Assembly (NCBI GenBank): GCA_028023455.1
Contig: JAQFVV010000012.1
Coordinates: forward strand, 3,934,023 to 3,998,022
Length of the DNA stretch: 64,000 nt
Direction: 5' to 3'
DNA from: Epiperipatus broadwayi
Lineage: Eukaryota > Onychophora > Udeonychophora > Euonychophora > Peripatidae
The position numbers and the translations under genes were made by a program. This document shows, one piece after another, positions 1 to 11,490 of the stretch. The notes under the pieces are model-generated. The model was given only the letters and a program-made list of their open reading frames with translations. It ran no database searches and was not told the DNA's origin. The first letter of the stretch is position 1. Each line of letters starts with the position of its first letter.

Positions 1-300
1 AGAGTCTTTATTATTGAAAATTTATTATTCTGAAGCAATTAACTTATTTAAGAGTTCTTTTAATATTAAGGGTGGATGGGAAGTGAATGGATTTGTGGGT
101 AGTTTTTAATATTATATATATTGTGTAGTTTTTGTAGTTCTTTACACCTGAGAAGTCTGCTTGTAGCAGTGAAACCTTAGGTTGTGTTTTAATATTATTT
201 TTATGCTGGTCTGGTTTAATTTTGGATTTGGGGTAGTTTTGATTTTATAGTGATTAGTTTAGCTTTATGCTTGTAATGTTTATATATATATATATATATT

Positions 301-383
301 GTCAAGCATTGCTGCCCTAGTGGTTAGCATAGCTGCCTTCCAAGAAGCTGGCCTGGGTTTGCTTTCTGGTCAACTCATTTGAC
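301..383 (+). repeat. tRNA-Gly(TCC)-like short repeat, copy 1
   Basis: Bases 306-377 read like a tRNA-Gly with anticodon TCC: a 5' GCATTG acceptor strand, a box A region around CTAGTGGTTAGC, the anticodon arm CTGCCTTCCAAGAAGCTG and a decayed T arm. A second copy lies at 55981. Both copies are bracketed by the same GTCAA on the left and TTTGAC on the right, so the repeated unit is larger than the tRNA itself. The T loop is not canonical, so this is a tRNA-derived repeat or pseudogene and not a working tRNA gene. Confidence 0.7.
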
Positions 384-1497
384 ATATGGAAAAAATAGGA
401 GAATTTAGGAAGTTGCATGGACATATTGAATTGCACTTTAAAAATAGAAATGAATTAGTAAAAATAATTTTTAATTGGATAAAATAGTGAAGTTAACAAT
501 CACAGTGGCATATAAATTTTAGAATTTGAAAATTAAGATAAAATATTTATATTTATATATTTATATAAAAATTGGAATTAGTATGTACAGAATTTACTAT
601 CATTAAACAATTATGGGAGATAAAAAAAGATAATAGATGAGTTAGTTACATAAAAATAAATAGAGTTTTGAAGCAGTACAAATAATATCCCAGAAGCAAA
701 TTACTGTGTACCTCTTTTACTGTTTCCAGATACATAACAGATTTTATAAGTTATGTGACAGTTTTAATAAATTATTTCTTTCAACATATGTTATAAGAAT
801 TACTGTTACTAATAATTGTATTCTCACATAAATATATTGTAATATTTCACATGCTAATCTCACATTCTGTTGTTTTTTTTTTACTTTTTTTACAATGATA
901 TATTTATTTTATACAATTTCTTTAAAGCAATCGATATTGTTTTTAGTTATAACTTTTCAATGTGATTCATTCCTTGATATATTCTTCTTATAAAATCAAT
1001 TAATAACTTATAATATTTGAAACATAAATGGAGTCTTATCTTTCCCATTAAGTCACTGCCAAGTTTATCATGAAATCTTATTTTAATTCTTATTTAATCT
1101 AGATATCTAGTCTATAAATAGTCAAAATGTGATTGTAATTTCTAGTTTGGCATTAATTAAGCAAAACTTCTAAATGCTTTATCACTAGATAATATTACTT
1201 TTATTTATTTATTTGGTGTATATATATATAAACCTATTGAAAAAGAAGTCAGGTAAACTTTATAAAATTGTTTTTTTTTTTAATTAAATGACATTTTTGA
1301 AAGTCTCTGTTGTTTTTTGATATTAGTTTATTGCCTCAACCATTATCATAAAAATACTATATGGTTTAAACATGTCTAAAAATTTAACGATATTTTTTAA
1401 TTAAAATATTTATTTATTTATAAATAAATAACTATAATACTGATTAAATAAACTTTTACTTCAATGACATATACAAATCTATAAGTGCGTTATGCAA

Positions 1498-1584
1498 AGG
1501 ACAAAGAAGCTTTTAATTTAATTGAGTATTTTAATTTAATTGAGTACTACTTAGTACTCAATTAAATTAAAAGCTTCTTTGTCC
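1498..1584. repeat. inverted repeat with internal duplication
   Basis: The left side reads GGACAAAGAAGC followed by two copies of a TTTTAATTTAATTGAGTA block. The right side is the reverse complement and ends GCTTCTTTGTCC. The arm is about 36 bp and lies about 90 bp upstream of the exon acceptor. It could fold in the pre-mRNA. No protein or terminal target duplication is seen. Confidence 0.8.
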
Positions 1585-1674
1585 ATACATTTTTATTATT
1601 CAATTTACATTGTTTTAAATGTATTTTTTTAATAATATTTTAAAATATTAACTTTTATTTTACTTTTATTTTAG

Positions 1675-1777
1675 ATAATCATCCGATAAGAAAAGCACCT
1701 TTAAAACAATATATCTCTCCAAATATCACGGTTTTAAAAGGACAGGATGTTAAATTTTATTGCATTTTTGCTGGAGT
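1675..1777 (+). CDS. internal exon: start of an Ig domain, neuroglian/L1-CAM-like cell adhesion molecule
   Basis: A 103-base exon lies between a pyrimidine-rich TTTTAG acceptor and a consensus GTAAGT donor. Only one frame is open, using 2 bases, 33 codons and 2 bases, so it enters and leaves in different split-codon phases. The peptide starts NHPIRKAPLKQYIS and continues PNITVLKGQDVKFYCIFAG. The V-L-K-G-Q then F-Y-C pattern is the first half of an Ig fold with its first cysteine (codon 29 of 33). The linker with K-Q-Y-I-S and the break just after the cysteine strand are as I recall for Ig3 of neuroglian and L1-family proteins, which are single-pass neuronal adhesion receptors. The missing W and second C must be on a downstream exon. 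The Ig assignment is firm; the family assignment is from memory and moderate. Hemicentin-like or FGFR-like Ig proteins are alternatives. Confidence 0.75.
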
Positions 1778-2789
1778 GTAAGTACAATGTTTATATTATT
1801 TTGGATATATAATGTAATTTTAATTTAATATTATGGAGAAAATTTAAAAAGTTTTAAAATATCTTTTATTGTTAAAGCAAACAAAAAAATGTTTAAAAAT
1901 AAATTTAAACTTTTGGGTCTTCTAAAAGTAAATGCCATTGTTTTTAATATATTTTATATATTTTTTAAACTTTATTTAACTGAAAAATGTTCAAGATTTT
2001 TAGATGTAAAAGATTAATATTATCTCATAATGAGGATTATGATTAATCACAGTAGTATTTTAAAATTGAAATAGTATTCAATAAATTTAATGCTAAAAAC
2101 CTCACTTATTAAATTATTTTAGAAGGAGAAGTAGGTATAGTAATATTGTTATGCAATTAAGAAACTTAAATTTATGAAAGGTCATCTTAAGACTATTTGA
2201 GACATTCTATTTTAATCATCTTAATGTTGGACTATGTATATACAAAAAACCTAATAAGATATAAAAAAGTATTAAAAGATATAATTAATTAAAAAAATTC
2301 TCTTGATACAAAAATCTTATTATTTTACTGGACTTAGCACTTATTTTAAGGAAAGAAAGTCACAAAGAGATATCATAATTTCCAGCATTGAATGGTGAAA
2401 TTCATATTCAAAATAAGGTGGAATAAAAATTGCAAAATGTATGTGCTTATCTAAAAATAACTAAAAGGTGCATAAATATAAAACATACATTTACATTTAC
2501 AATATATTTAAAATACATGCCCTTTCCATCCTTTAAAATCTTCTTACTTATTAAATTATTAACAATTATCTTTTTTTTGAACGTTTCAACCATCTCATTT
2601 AATCTTCACCAAAGGACTATAATATATATACACAAAGTATTTTGGATGAGTTAAACCATAGATTATTTTGTATTATTTCTCAATCTTTCAATGAAATAAC
2701 ATTCCCCCCCCCATTGTCAAGATCAAGTTTTTAAAGTAAAACTATGGAAGTTGAAAATGATAAATCATTTCATTTTCTAGTTGTTTTGA

Positions 2790-3340
2790 TTGCAAACAAA
2801 TGTGATGACTCCTTATCAATATTGGTTTACAGAAAATCCACCCATACATATATATCATCATCATCATTTTGCTCAAATATTTTCTGTAGCAAAAAATCTT
2901 TTGATGAAAGCTTATAGTTTGTCAGAGAAAGATCATCTTATTCAAAAAATAGAACTAACAAAACTTATTCTACTTTCTATTGGTCACAATAAAAACATGT
3001 ATAAAACTTTTTATAGCATTGATACTAAAAAGAAAAAAAGAGAATAAAATGGATAACTCAACTAGTTATAGAGTGGTTTTACTTTATATTAAAGGTGTTA
3101 CTGATAAGATCAGCAGAATACTATATAATTTTAACATAAAGACTACATGAAATTTCTACTGGGCAACAAAAATGATGATTTTTTCCATAAAGCTAGAGAC
3201 AGGGTACTTTTTGAATTCCAGTGTTTAAAAAATTTCAGATTTACCATGCTTAAAAGTTATGTAGATGAATTAATATCAGAATTAAGAAGCATAAAATTGC
3301 CTTCAATCAGAAGTTAAAGCAACACTTTTACTTCTCATTA
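2790..3340 (+). pseudogene. Penelope-like element remnant: RT thumb, connector and start of GIY-YIG domain
   Basis: An open stretch at about 2800-3044 contains KDHLIQKIELTKLILLSIGH and then KNMYKTFYSID, which resembles the PLE thumb region with its ELxxIxxxLxxNGY pattern. After a stop, another frame at about 3075-3150 gives YIKGVTDKISRILYNFNIKT, a close match to the conserved PLE connector (LPYIKGxSDKIxRILxKxxIKT). A third frame gives YVDELISELRSIKL, probably the decayed YIGE and R segment of GIY-YIG. There are at least two frame changes. The element is dead, lacks the RT palm and has no clear termini. Confidence 0.7.
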
Positions 3341-5713
3341 AGAAATAATACAAAATAATATATAGTTTAACCCAAAAAATTATTTGTTTACACTATATAA
3401 TCATGAAAACATTAATATATATATATATATGAATAACAGTTAAAATATTCTCATTAGTTAAATAATTTTGAATTATAAGTAATATGATTGTTGTGAAAAT
3501 TTTAATGCAATAAATTATTAATTGTTTTATAAACGCTCAGAGTTAGTGTTTAGATCTAGTTTCTTATTCCTATTCCTTCACTGATGATAGCAAATAACTT
3601 GAAATCATGATCTGAAGGTGAATCTAATGATAGAGATAGTGAATGCTTACTCTGACATTTATGTAAACAAACATACACTTTGACGGTGTTTTTGGTAAAC
3701 GTCATCTATTGATCATAAATACAAGCATTAGCAAGTTTAACTTGTTTTTTTTTGTTTATATATATATAGTCATTTGATAATTATGTAAGCTATGGTTAAA
3801 ATTCAAAAAGAGATTAATATTAATGAAGCAGTGATAAATAAACAAGATTTAAAAGATGAAAAATGTGTATAATTTTATTTATATATAAATGTTTGTTAAG
3901 AAAAGATACATATGTTAAATGTATAATAAATATATTATATTTGGAAAGTTTATAATGTACGAAATAATAAGTATTGTGAAACAAAGAAAAAAAAATCACT
4001 AGTCATCTTTCTAAACTCAGATAAAACAGCTATTAAATTTGAATATAAACAAGTTTTGCTTTGCATTCTTTCTGTATTATTAGTAAACTTATTGCCTATT
4101 ATTGTTACATAAACTTTATTTAGAAAATAATAAGCGAAAATTTTTGATATATATTAAGAAATATAAGTTTATTACTATGGAATTCATAAAAAGTTCAATC
4201 ATCAGATGTGACAAACCTGGAGACATAATCCATGGAATTTGAACCCCATAGTCAACCAAATTAGCAATGCTCCGAATCAGGGTTCAGTAACCTAAGGCAC
4301 ACATGCCATGTGTGGCATGCAGAACATATTATCAATGACACTCTGATTAAATTGAAATAATGAAAAATTATAGGTGCATGCATTTGCACCACCTACATTT
4401 TGCATATGTGACTCTAAATGGAAGCTATGATTCAGACTAATTTACTATTTAGTTCAATAAATGTACATTCAATCTTTGCTATTTTCAATATAGATAAGAG
4501 CTAAGTCGAATGGAAATATTTTTTCCTCCAAGGAGAATTAATTTTTCTTGGTTTCTTTTTCACAGTCAATTGACCTTTGATACTTTTTTATGCAACTGTG
4601 TGTTTGGAGTAAATTTATATTCAGACAGAATATTATATCCATTAATTCAGTTGAAAAACTTCTACTCTTAATTATATAATAATACTTTTAAGTTTTGATA
4701 CATTTACTTGGAAAAAAAGTTTATAATTAATAATAGTCGGGTTAATGCATAAATGAATCTCAAAATAAGTTTTTTTAAAAAAAATATCTGTTGTGTAATT
4801 AAAACAATTTTCTCATTGAGAAAAATTATAGAATGTTCATAATTTTAAAGAAAAGAAAAATATATGAAAAACTTACAATTTCAAAGTGATTTTTTTATAT
4901 CACAAAAATGATTGTTTTGCTATAAAAATACTTGCTTTATTTTCTTATAGTTCATTAATCAGCTTTTTAAATTAGTCCATGGAAAACTAAATGCACTTTG
5001 TTTATTCTGAATCACTGCACATTAATTGGCAATTTTGTAAACAATATATATTATTTTAAAGCACGTATAAAATGAATCTTTTCCATGCCAGAGAAAATTT
5101 TAAACATGTCTTTCAAATGCAATACTTTTTAGATATGATCCTATATGTTATAAAATATTGAATGATCAATAATAAAAGATCTGGTTATGATGGGTTTCAA
5201 AAGTATATAATATATAATTTTGAAGTCCATTATAACTACACCAATATCGATATTATGTATAATACAAAATCATTTCAGCACTCAAAATAACATTGTAACA
5301 TAGGTTAGCATGACACTATTAAAAGGTTGCCATTCCTGATAGAACCATACAGGATATTAAATAGTTAATTAATTTATCAATATTATGCATAATTTACAAT
5401 TTATGATTGGCATATGAAATTGTAATTAAATTTGAACCTTAAATATATATGATTTAAGGATTTTTGAAACCCTACAGTATATATTGGATTTTTTTCTTCA
5501 TAGAAAGAGCAACATTCAAGTATTTTATCTAAAAACAAGATTGACATCTACTAGACTATTGGTAGAATGTTATTCTAGAATAAACAAATATCTCTCTAAT
5601 TCTTTTATATCTGTGAAAAAGGATCAGTAACAAAAGAAAAAAACTTCTTTTTCCTTTTTTAATATTAAAGATAAAATATGTATTATAATATACCTGGAAG
5701 ATAGAAGAAAGTC
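3341..5713. other. A/T-rich stretch without recognisable genes
   Basis: The stretch holds short AT runs (3415-3430, 3763-3772) and no sustained reading frame. Around 4195-4330 it is less A/T-rich; the minus strand at 4234-4247 contains a box B-like GGTTCAAATTCC, so a worn tRNA-derived repeat is possible, but no second copy was found. Nothing else is supported. Confidence 0.5.
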
Positions 5714-6387
5714 ATAAAATCTGTTATTTACCTGAAGGTTTGTGATGATGATATATTAGATGTGATGATATGTTGGACCATTTTTATCATTTATCATTAA
5801 ATATTGAGAATATAGAAGATTTTAAACTTTATTTAAATTTTTCAAATACAAACAACTTGTTAGTAATAACACACAAATAGATAACAAAGATTAGTAATTA
5901 CGCAATGTTTCAAGTTATATTTTTACCACTCTTCTTTAGGTGTTGATGTCCTGACCAGTGACAATATTAGAATTTTAAAATACCACTCTAATCAACTGAG
6001 CTTTTAAACATCACATGATCACCATTTCTTATGCTTGCTCATAATTGTATGGTGAGTTTTGCCTATTTTAATTTCAATTGAGCTTTTGACAGAATAGCTC
6101 ATTTGGTTAGACCATTGCCTTAAAATTTGATATTCAAAAATCTAAAGGTGTAAGTTCAACTTCTATGCTAATATTGTCACTGGTCAGACCAGTAACACCT
6201 AAAGAAGAGTGGAGAATAATACTACTTGAAACATTGTGTAATTACTAACCTGTATTGTACATTTGTGTGTTATTACTAACAAGTTGTATGTATTTGAAAA
6301 GTTTAAATAAAGTTTAAAATTTTCTATACATTAAACATTTAAGGATAAATGGTGAAATAGTTCAACATATATCACATTATAAAATCT
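5714..6387. mobile_element. family A foldback element, copy 1
   Basis: A minus-oriented arm (about 5735-5985) and a plus-oriented arm (about 6100-6375) are reverse complements. Each reads, from the inside out, a tRNA-like segment (here decayed: CTCATTTGGTTAG, then the T-arm region), GTCACTGGTCAG, CACCTAAAGAAGAGTGGAG, CATTGTGTAATTACTAACCT, AAGTTTAAATAAAGTTT and a tail near GTCCAACATAT. The direct repeat ATAAAATCT flanks it (5714-5722 and 6379-6387), followed on both sides by similar GTTATT/AGTATT, consistent with a target duplication. The middle holds an AAACATCACATGAT piece (about 6006) shared with the retrozyme-like repeats at 36.7 kb. Confidence 0.75.
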
Positions 6388-7302
6388 AGTATTAAAAATT
6401 TAATTAAAAAAGACCCTACAAATTGTCATTAACTGTTTGTATTATTTTTGTTTCTTCCTTGTTATCATTCAGCATCCTATTGTGCTGTTTTTTGTATTAT
6501 TAATAGACTTAAAGGTGTTGAAAAGTTAGCCTGAATATTTTACAAAATTATTCTTAGAATATATTTATTTGTTTTCTACAACTTTCATTATATGAAATGC
6601 CTATTTTCTTATTTTCCAATGTTTAAATATCCGATTTTATCAATAAACCTTACATATTAGACAACAGTGAAATTTTCATTTCTAAATCTAGCTAAAAAAA
6701 AATATGATGATAGTGGAATGATTAGCAATAATTTTATTTGAATGTACAATTAATTTCTATAATTTATAATTATTTTTTTTTCTGCTTAATAATTGTATAA
6801 TGACCGTGTTATTAATAAATCTTATCCAAGTATATAATTTAAATTTCTATGTAATTGCTGATTTTGTTCTAAATCACTCATTATAATTTTGGAAATCAAG
6901 TGTATGAATGTCAAAAAATAATTAAAATGTAAAATAGTTATAGTAGTTGCAGTAATTATGCAAATAATGTTATATTTCAAACAAACTCATAATAATGATG
7001 CTTTTCATTGTAAGAGTCATTTGTATAGGTTAAAGACAGTTAATATACAATAATAATTATACCATGTGATTAAGTGATTTAATACTGGATAAACAAAGAA
7101 TAATATCTTATGTGACAATATTAAGGAAAATAATTACAATTCGTTTCTTGCCTCTGCATTTATTTCAAATTTATTTTGAGTCTTAACATAACTACCATAT
7201 TCTACAATAAATTTTAGAATGATTTAGATAACATTACACTTATGTGATGCATTCCATCAATAATATAGCTATTTGTAGAGCATTACTTTAGATTTATTTT
7301 CA

Positions 7303-7339
<37 letters not shown>

Positions 7340-8388
7340 TGAAAATAAATCTAAAGTAATAATATATATATATACATAATATATATATATATATATATTA
7401 TGTGCTTGGTCTGGATTGACAACTGTTGAACTAAATAATAAATTTATACTAGATAAATGTAAAGTTAGGTAATGATTACCAAATATATTTAATTAATTGT
7501 TTAATTGTTTTCTAAATCTATCATTATCAATAATGTTTTACAGTAGGAAAATGACCACTTCCAATTGTAATTTCATTCTTTTTATACAGTTATTCAAAAC
7601 AATAATATCTAGATAGTAATATTAAGTCAACCTATATATTTAAATCTAAAATGATTTTGAAATGACTGGCAATAAATTTTTTAATTCACACAGTGTTAAA
7701 ACTATAATAAACAGTCAAATGTCATATATAAATACATTCTGTTATCAAAATTTTAATAATATGGATAGATGGAGTGGAAAGGGAGAAGATTAAAGCCTGT
7801 CCATTAAAGTTTGAAGATTTGCTATCTTAATATAAACTGAACACTGATTATATATTGTAACACTTTTGTTACATAGCACACAATAATATAGTGGGTGTGT
7901 GCATATATATATATATAAAGTTGAAAGAAAAAGTAGAAATAAACACAGACAAAAATTTTGGAGATATTTTTCTAATTTCCTGGAATAAAATAATCCTAGT
8001 TAAAGGTTAAACAGTTTTGAATGTAAAATAAAATGTTATTAAAAATTAGACATTTAAAAAGCTCTAAATAAATATTAATATTGTATTCTGATTTTGAAAT
8101 TAAAAACAAGCATGTTTTATGTTAAAAAAACTGATAATTGTAAACAATTTCTATTATCTATTTTGAAATCTTTTTAACTAATTGGTAAATATCTATTTAT
8201 GTAAAAATCTTTGTACATCATTATTTGATAAAAATTTCAAAGTTGTTTTCAAATGGATTGAAATTGTTTTTAATTAAGATAAAAAAATAAAAAACCATGT
8301 TTAATTTAGTGTTTTTATCACCACAACTGATATTATAAAAAGGGTTGTCTAATAGTAGTTTTTAGTTTTTGGCTAGTAATTTTTTTTG
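6388..8388. other. A/T-rich stretch with one microsatellite palindrome
   Basis: I see no coding sequence. The only structure is the inverted repeat at 7282-7360, AT runs at 7365-7402 and a short AT run near 7905. The run at 7731-7800 is ordinary unique sequence. Confidence 0.5.
7282..7360. repeat. hairpin: 25-bp inverted arms around an (AT)n core
   Basis: ATTACTTTAGATTTATTTTC on the left is repeated as its exact reverse complement on the right, with an (AT)n tract of about 30 bases between. A second AT tract with an inverted TATTATGT end follows at 7361-7402. Such cruciform-prone AT palindromes recur at 62.4 kb. Confidence 0.85.
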
Positions 8389-8721
8389 AGATAGCTGCTA
8401 TGGAGCAGAAGTAGCTAAAGTCAAGACAGAATGAGGTAGCTGTTCTAGTTCATGATGGTAAGTTTAAATTCACATGGAGAAAAGAGTCAACTTCAAGTGT
8501 TTCATGGCTACAAATGTGTTCTAGAAAACAGTTTGCTATTCTGAAATCTATCAAATCCTGGATAGGAGAGAGATCACCAACAGTTACCTAATTATATTTC
8601 CTCAGTGATGACCCTTACTCAAAGAGAAACCCAGCTTGTTAAAGAATTCATTATACATGCTGTGTCAGCTATATGCAGAGAAGCACAGATAAACATATAT
8701 CCAGCTGACAGTGAATAACGA
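8388..8721 (+). pseudogene. decayed coding remnant, family not recognised
   Basis: This patch is richer in G/C than its surroundings. One frame runs from an in-frame stop at 8412 to a stop at 8589 (58 codons) with natural-looking composition: VHDGKFKFTWRKE, then SWLQMCSRKQFAILKS and WIGERSPTV. About 15 bases later a second frame is open from 8602 to a stop near 8717 and gives LTQRETQLVKEFIIHAVSAI then CREAQINIYPADSE. The two together look like one protein broken by a stop and a frameshift. A FLYWCH-type or transposase origin is possible, but no diagnostic motif is visible. Confidence 0.4.
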
Positions 8722-9761
8722 TGATAACAAAATTTTCTTTAGTAAAAATGTCAATTAATGCATTCATTGTATTTTATAAAACATATGTTTATGCATATAT
8801 ATATATATATATATACATTTTTTGTAAACCCATTAAGATGTATTGTACATCACAATGTAATAATTTTTATTTTGTATAAAAATTAAAATCAGAAAGCTTA
8901 TATGTGTATAGCCTTATTCTAGAAATCCTAACTTCATTTTTTATTGTTATTAATAAACTTGTATTCAATTGTTAAAAATATTTCAGTGAACTTAATTCTA
9001 AATGGTTTTTAGAATATTATATTTGCATCATTTCTTGATCACAATTGCAGTTATAGATCTTATGTTGTCTAAGCTAGATTCGAGTATAACAATCTAATAT
9101 ATTAAAAGGGATGTATTTTAGTGCAGGGGCATTCCATTATGGCATTGTCTTGTTTTGACATAAGGATTATATTCTTTGAAGCACATGCATTATATTTTTT
9201 TAATTTAGTCTCTATCAGAACTTAAGTTTATAGTTGGCCAGTACATTAATAGTACTAAGTATTCAGAACATTGATGATGATCAGCAGGTTTTAATGTCCC
9301 AGCATTATTGTTTTGATTATTATATATCCAGATGGATTAGCATTTAAGTTGGGACATCCAAATTAATCTTTAAATAATTGCTCTTAGCTGGTAAGGGCTC
9401 AACAGACCCATTTCTAATCCAGTGACCAGATTGACTGTTGATTTATTTTTGATTGATAATCATTCATGATTGATAGATGATTATAACTTATACTTACTTT
9501 TATTTATTTATATGCTGGTTAATGTATGGTTAATTATACTTGTAGTTATGCTAAGGAGTTAACTGGACTGATTTCTCAGAGATTTCAAGATCTTTCATGC
9601 TCTCTTTAATATATTAAATTACTTATATATTTTTTTCTTATAGAAATATTATTTCAAACATTACTTAAATATGATACTTTTTTTGTAAATTTTATTTTAT
9701 TATAAAGAAATTTTATTGTCAGCCAGGTTCATCCAACCAACCCTGCAATATTTCCCATCCC

Positions 9762-9807
<46 letters not shown>

Positions 9808-9832
9808 TAACCATTATATATATATAAAACTA
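9762..9832. repeat. (TA)n microsatellite
   Basis: A long TA run, broken once by AAAACTAACCAT, abuts the left arm of the inverted repeat at 9854. It produces a spurious tyrosine/isoleucine reading frame. Confidence 0.9.
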
Positions 9833-9853
9833 ACCAAAGGAAATACATATAAA

Positions 9854-10635
9854 AACAAAAAAAGACTTATAAATCCAAGAAATAATATTATATTTCAACC
9901 AGAGGACTGGTTTTCATCAGAAAGAAAAAAAAATACACAGTAAAATGGTGATAATCAAAAATTACAGATTTGATAAAAGATTATAAATTCAACAAACCCT
10001 CCCTGATTGGTCACAAAATCTAACACAGAATATCTACCCAATCAATGACAGAAATGATTTTTATATGTGAGTTTTTTATATGAAAGTTTTTTTATGTGAA
10101 AATTTTTTTTAAATGAGATTTTTTATGTAAAGATTTGTTATATGGATGTTTAATATCTGTGTTTAATTGGTATATAGATAAATAATTAATTATTATAAAT
10201 TATTTTACTTTGCACTAACTATAATTTTGATTAAAATGTATAAGTATTTTAGTTTTTAATGAATATTAATGTGAGCACAGCTATTTTTTTGTATGTGAGC
10301 ATAGTCTATTTTTGCATGTATGCACATATGTATATTTTAATTTTGGATTTTTTATTTATTTACTTATTTCAATTCAAATAGAATTTAGGCTTGATTAGGA
10401 GGAAATGCTGTTTTTTTTTTTTGTTTGAATTCTGTCATTGATTGGGTAGATATTCTGTGTTAGATTTTGTGACCAATCAGGGAGAGTTTGTTAAATTTAT
10501 AATCTTTCATAATCTTTTATCAAATCTGTAATGTTCGATTATCGCCATTTTACTGTGTATTTTTTTCTTTCTGATGAAAACCAGTCCTCTGGTTGAAATA
10601 TAATATTATTTCTTGGATTTATAAGTCTTTTTGTT

Positions 10636-10636
<1 letters not shown>
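9854..10636. mobile_element. long inverted repeat element with hammerhead-like tips
   Basis: Arms of about 200 bp (9854-10050 and 10428-10636) are reverse complements. The outer ends read ACTTATAAATCCAAG and its complement, the inner ends TCAATGACAGAA and TTCTGTCATTGA. A 380-bp unique spacer separates them. Each arm carries one hammerhead-like motif: plus strand 10571-10604 (CTGATGA, stem AACCAG/CTGGTT, GAAATATA) and its mirror on the minus strand at 9883-9920. Flanks are AT repeats on the left and an AT/TG microsatellite on the right, so no target duplication can be read. No protein is encoded. Confidence 0.75.
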
Positions 10637-10679
<43 letters not shown>

Positions 10680-10695
10680 TGCATGTGTGTATGTG
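10637..10695. repeat. (TA)n/(TG)n microsatellite
   Basis: A short (AT)n run passes into (TG)n with occasional TATG and CATG interruptions, directly after the inverted-repeat arm. Confidence 0.9.
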
Positions 10696-10699
10696 CATT

Positions 10700-10880
10700 G
10701 TGTTGGGGATAATGATTTGGACCAACTGATAAATGTTGGTTCAGCATAAAATATGTATTTTGGAGATCATTTATTTTTTTCACATGTATGCAATCATGTG
10801 TATTGTCTATATAAGATGGAGTAAATAGCTGAAGGATCCTAAAAGTTTGTGTTCAAATCCTCTCTAATTATATATACAGT
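10700..10880 (+). repeat. family B tRNA-like repeat, copy 1
   Basis: The copy shares with the repeats at 13.6, 47.0 and 47.5 kb the blocks GGACCAACTGA, GATCATTTA, TTTCACATGT, ATAAGATGGAGTAAATAGCTG and a box B-like GTTCAAATCC (near 10851). It reads in the tRNA-like direction on this strand. It ends at a short TATATATA run near 10870. No coding capacity. Confidence 0.65.
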
Positions 10881-11224
10881 GATAAATACCACTTTTATGC
10901 TGAATAATTTTAAACTCCAGTGTCAATAATCAAGTTCATTCAACTAATAGTTGAATTGTTTTCTAGTTGCCCTGATTTATAGTAGAAAATATGGGGAAAT
11001 GACCACTTGCTATTCTGTTTAGATCTTTTATAAAAAGTATCCACAACAACAATAGCTAGACAAGAAGCTTAAATCAGCCTATATATTTGGTAATTATTAT
11101 TTGACTTTAATTTATTGTGCTACAAAATTTTGTTTAGTCATAGTTATAAAGAGGATTTTAAAATGTTCACATACAAATAATGTTTTGTTAGAATTTTTTG
11201 TGTTTATTTTTGTAAAACATTTAA

Positions 11225-11490
11225 TTAATAGTTAAGTAAAGCCTTATCCTAAATTCAGTACCCTTGAATATAAATGTCCCAAGTTTAATTTCTTTGCTAG
11301 CATTGTCACAAGGCAGGCCAGAAATTCCTGAAAAAAAAAGAAGACCTTAATACAAATTATAGCACTGTGTTGTATTTTGATCTATATTACTAGCAGATGA
11401 ATGCATTTGAAAAGTTTAAATAATCTGAATTTTTCTAAAGACACTTAGCAATTAATTCTAGATGGTGAAAGTAGTCTGACATATAATAAC
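11225..11490 (+). repeat. family A single arm
   Basis: A diverged plus-oriented arm: GCTAGCATTGTCAC, GGCAGGCCAGAAATTCCTGAA, GCACTGTGT, TTGAAAAGTTTAAATAA, TTTTTCTAAAGACA and GATGGTGAAAGTAGTC. The downstream words (AAGTAAAATACTATTATCACAAA) are shared with the arm at 20.07 kb. The tRNA-like head is truncated and no opposite arm is present. Confidence 0.65.

Larger units (their letters stand above)
1..1674. other. A/T-rich intron ahead of the Ig exon
   Basis: Apart from a tRNA-Gly-like repeat near 306 and an inverted repeat at 1498-1584, I see only A/T-rich DNA with short AT runs and no coding sequence. The last 30 bases hold a likely branch point (TATTAAC near 1647) and a pyrimidine-rich tract ending in TTTTAG, so this is read as the 3' part of an intron of the gene whose exon starts at 1675. 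Confidence 0.6.

Noticed and set aside
9716-9943. 75-codon frame with a tyrosine/isoleucine run.
   Set aside because: It is created by the (TA)n tract and the inverted-repeat arm.
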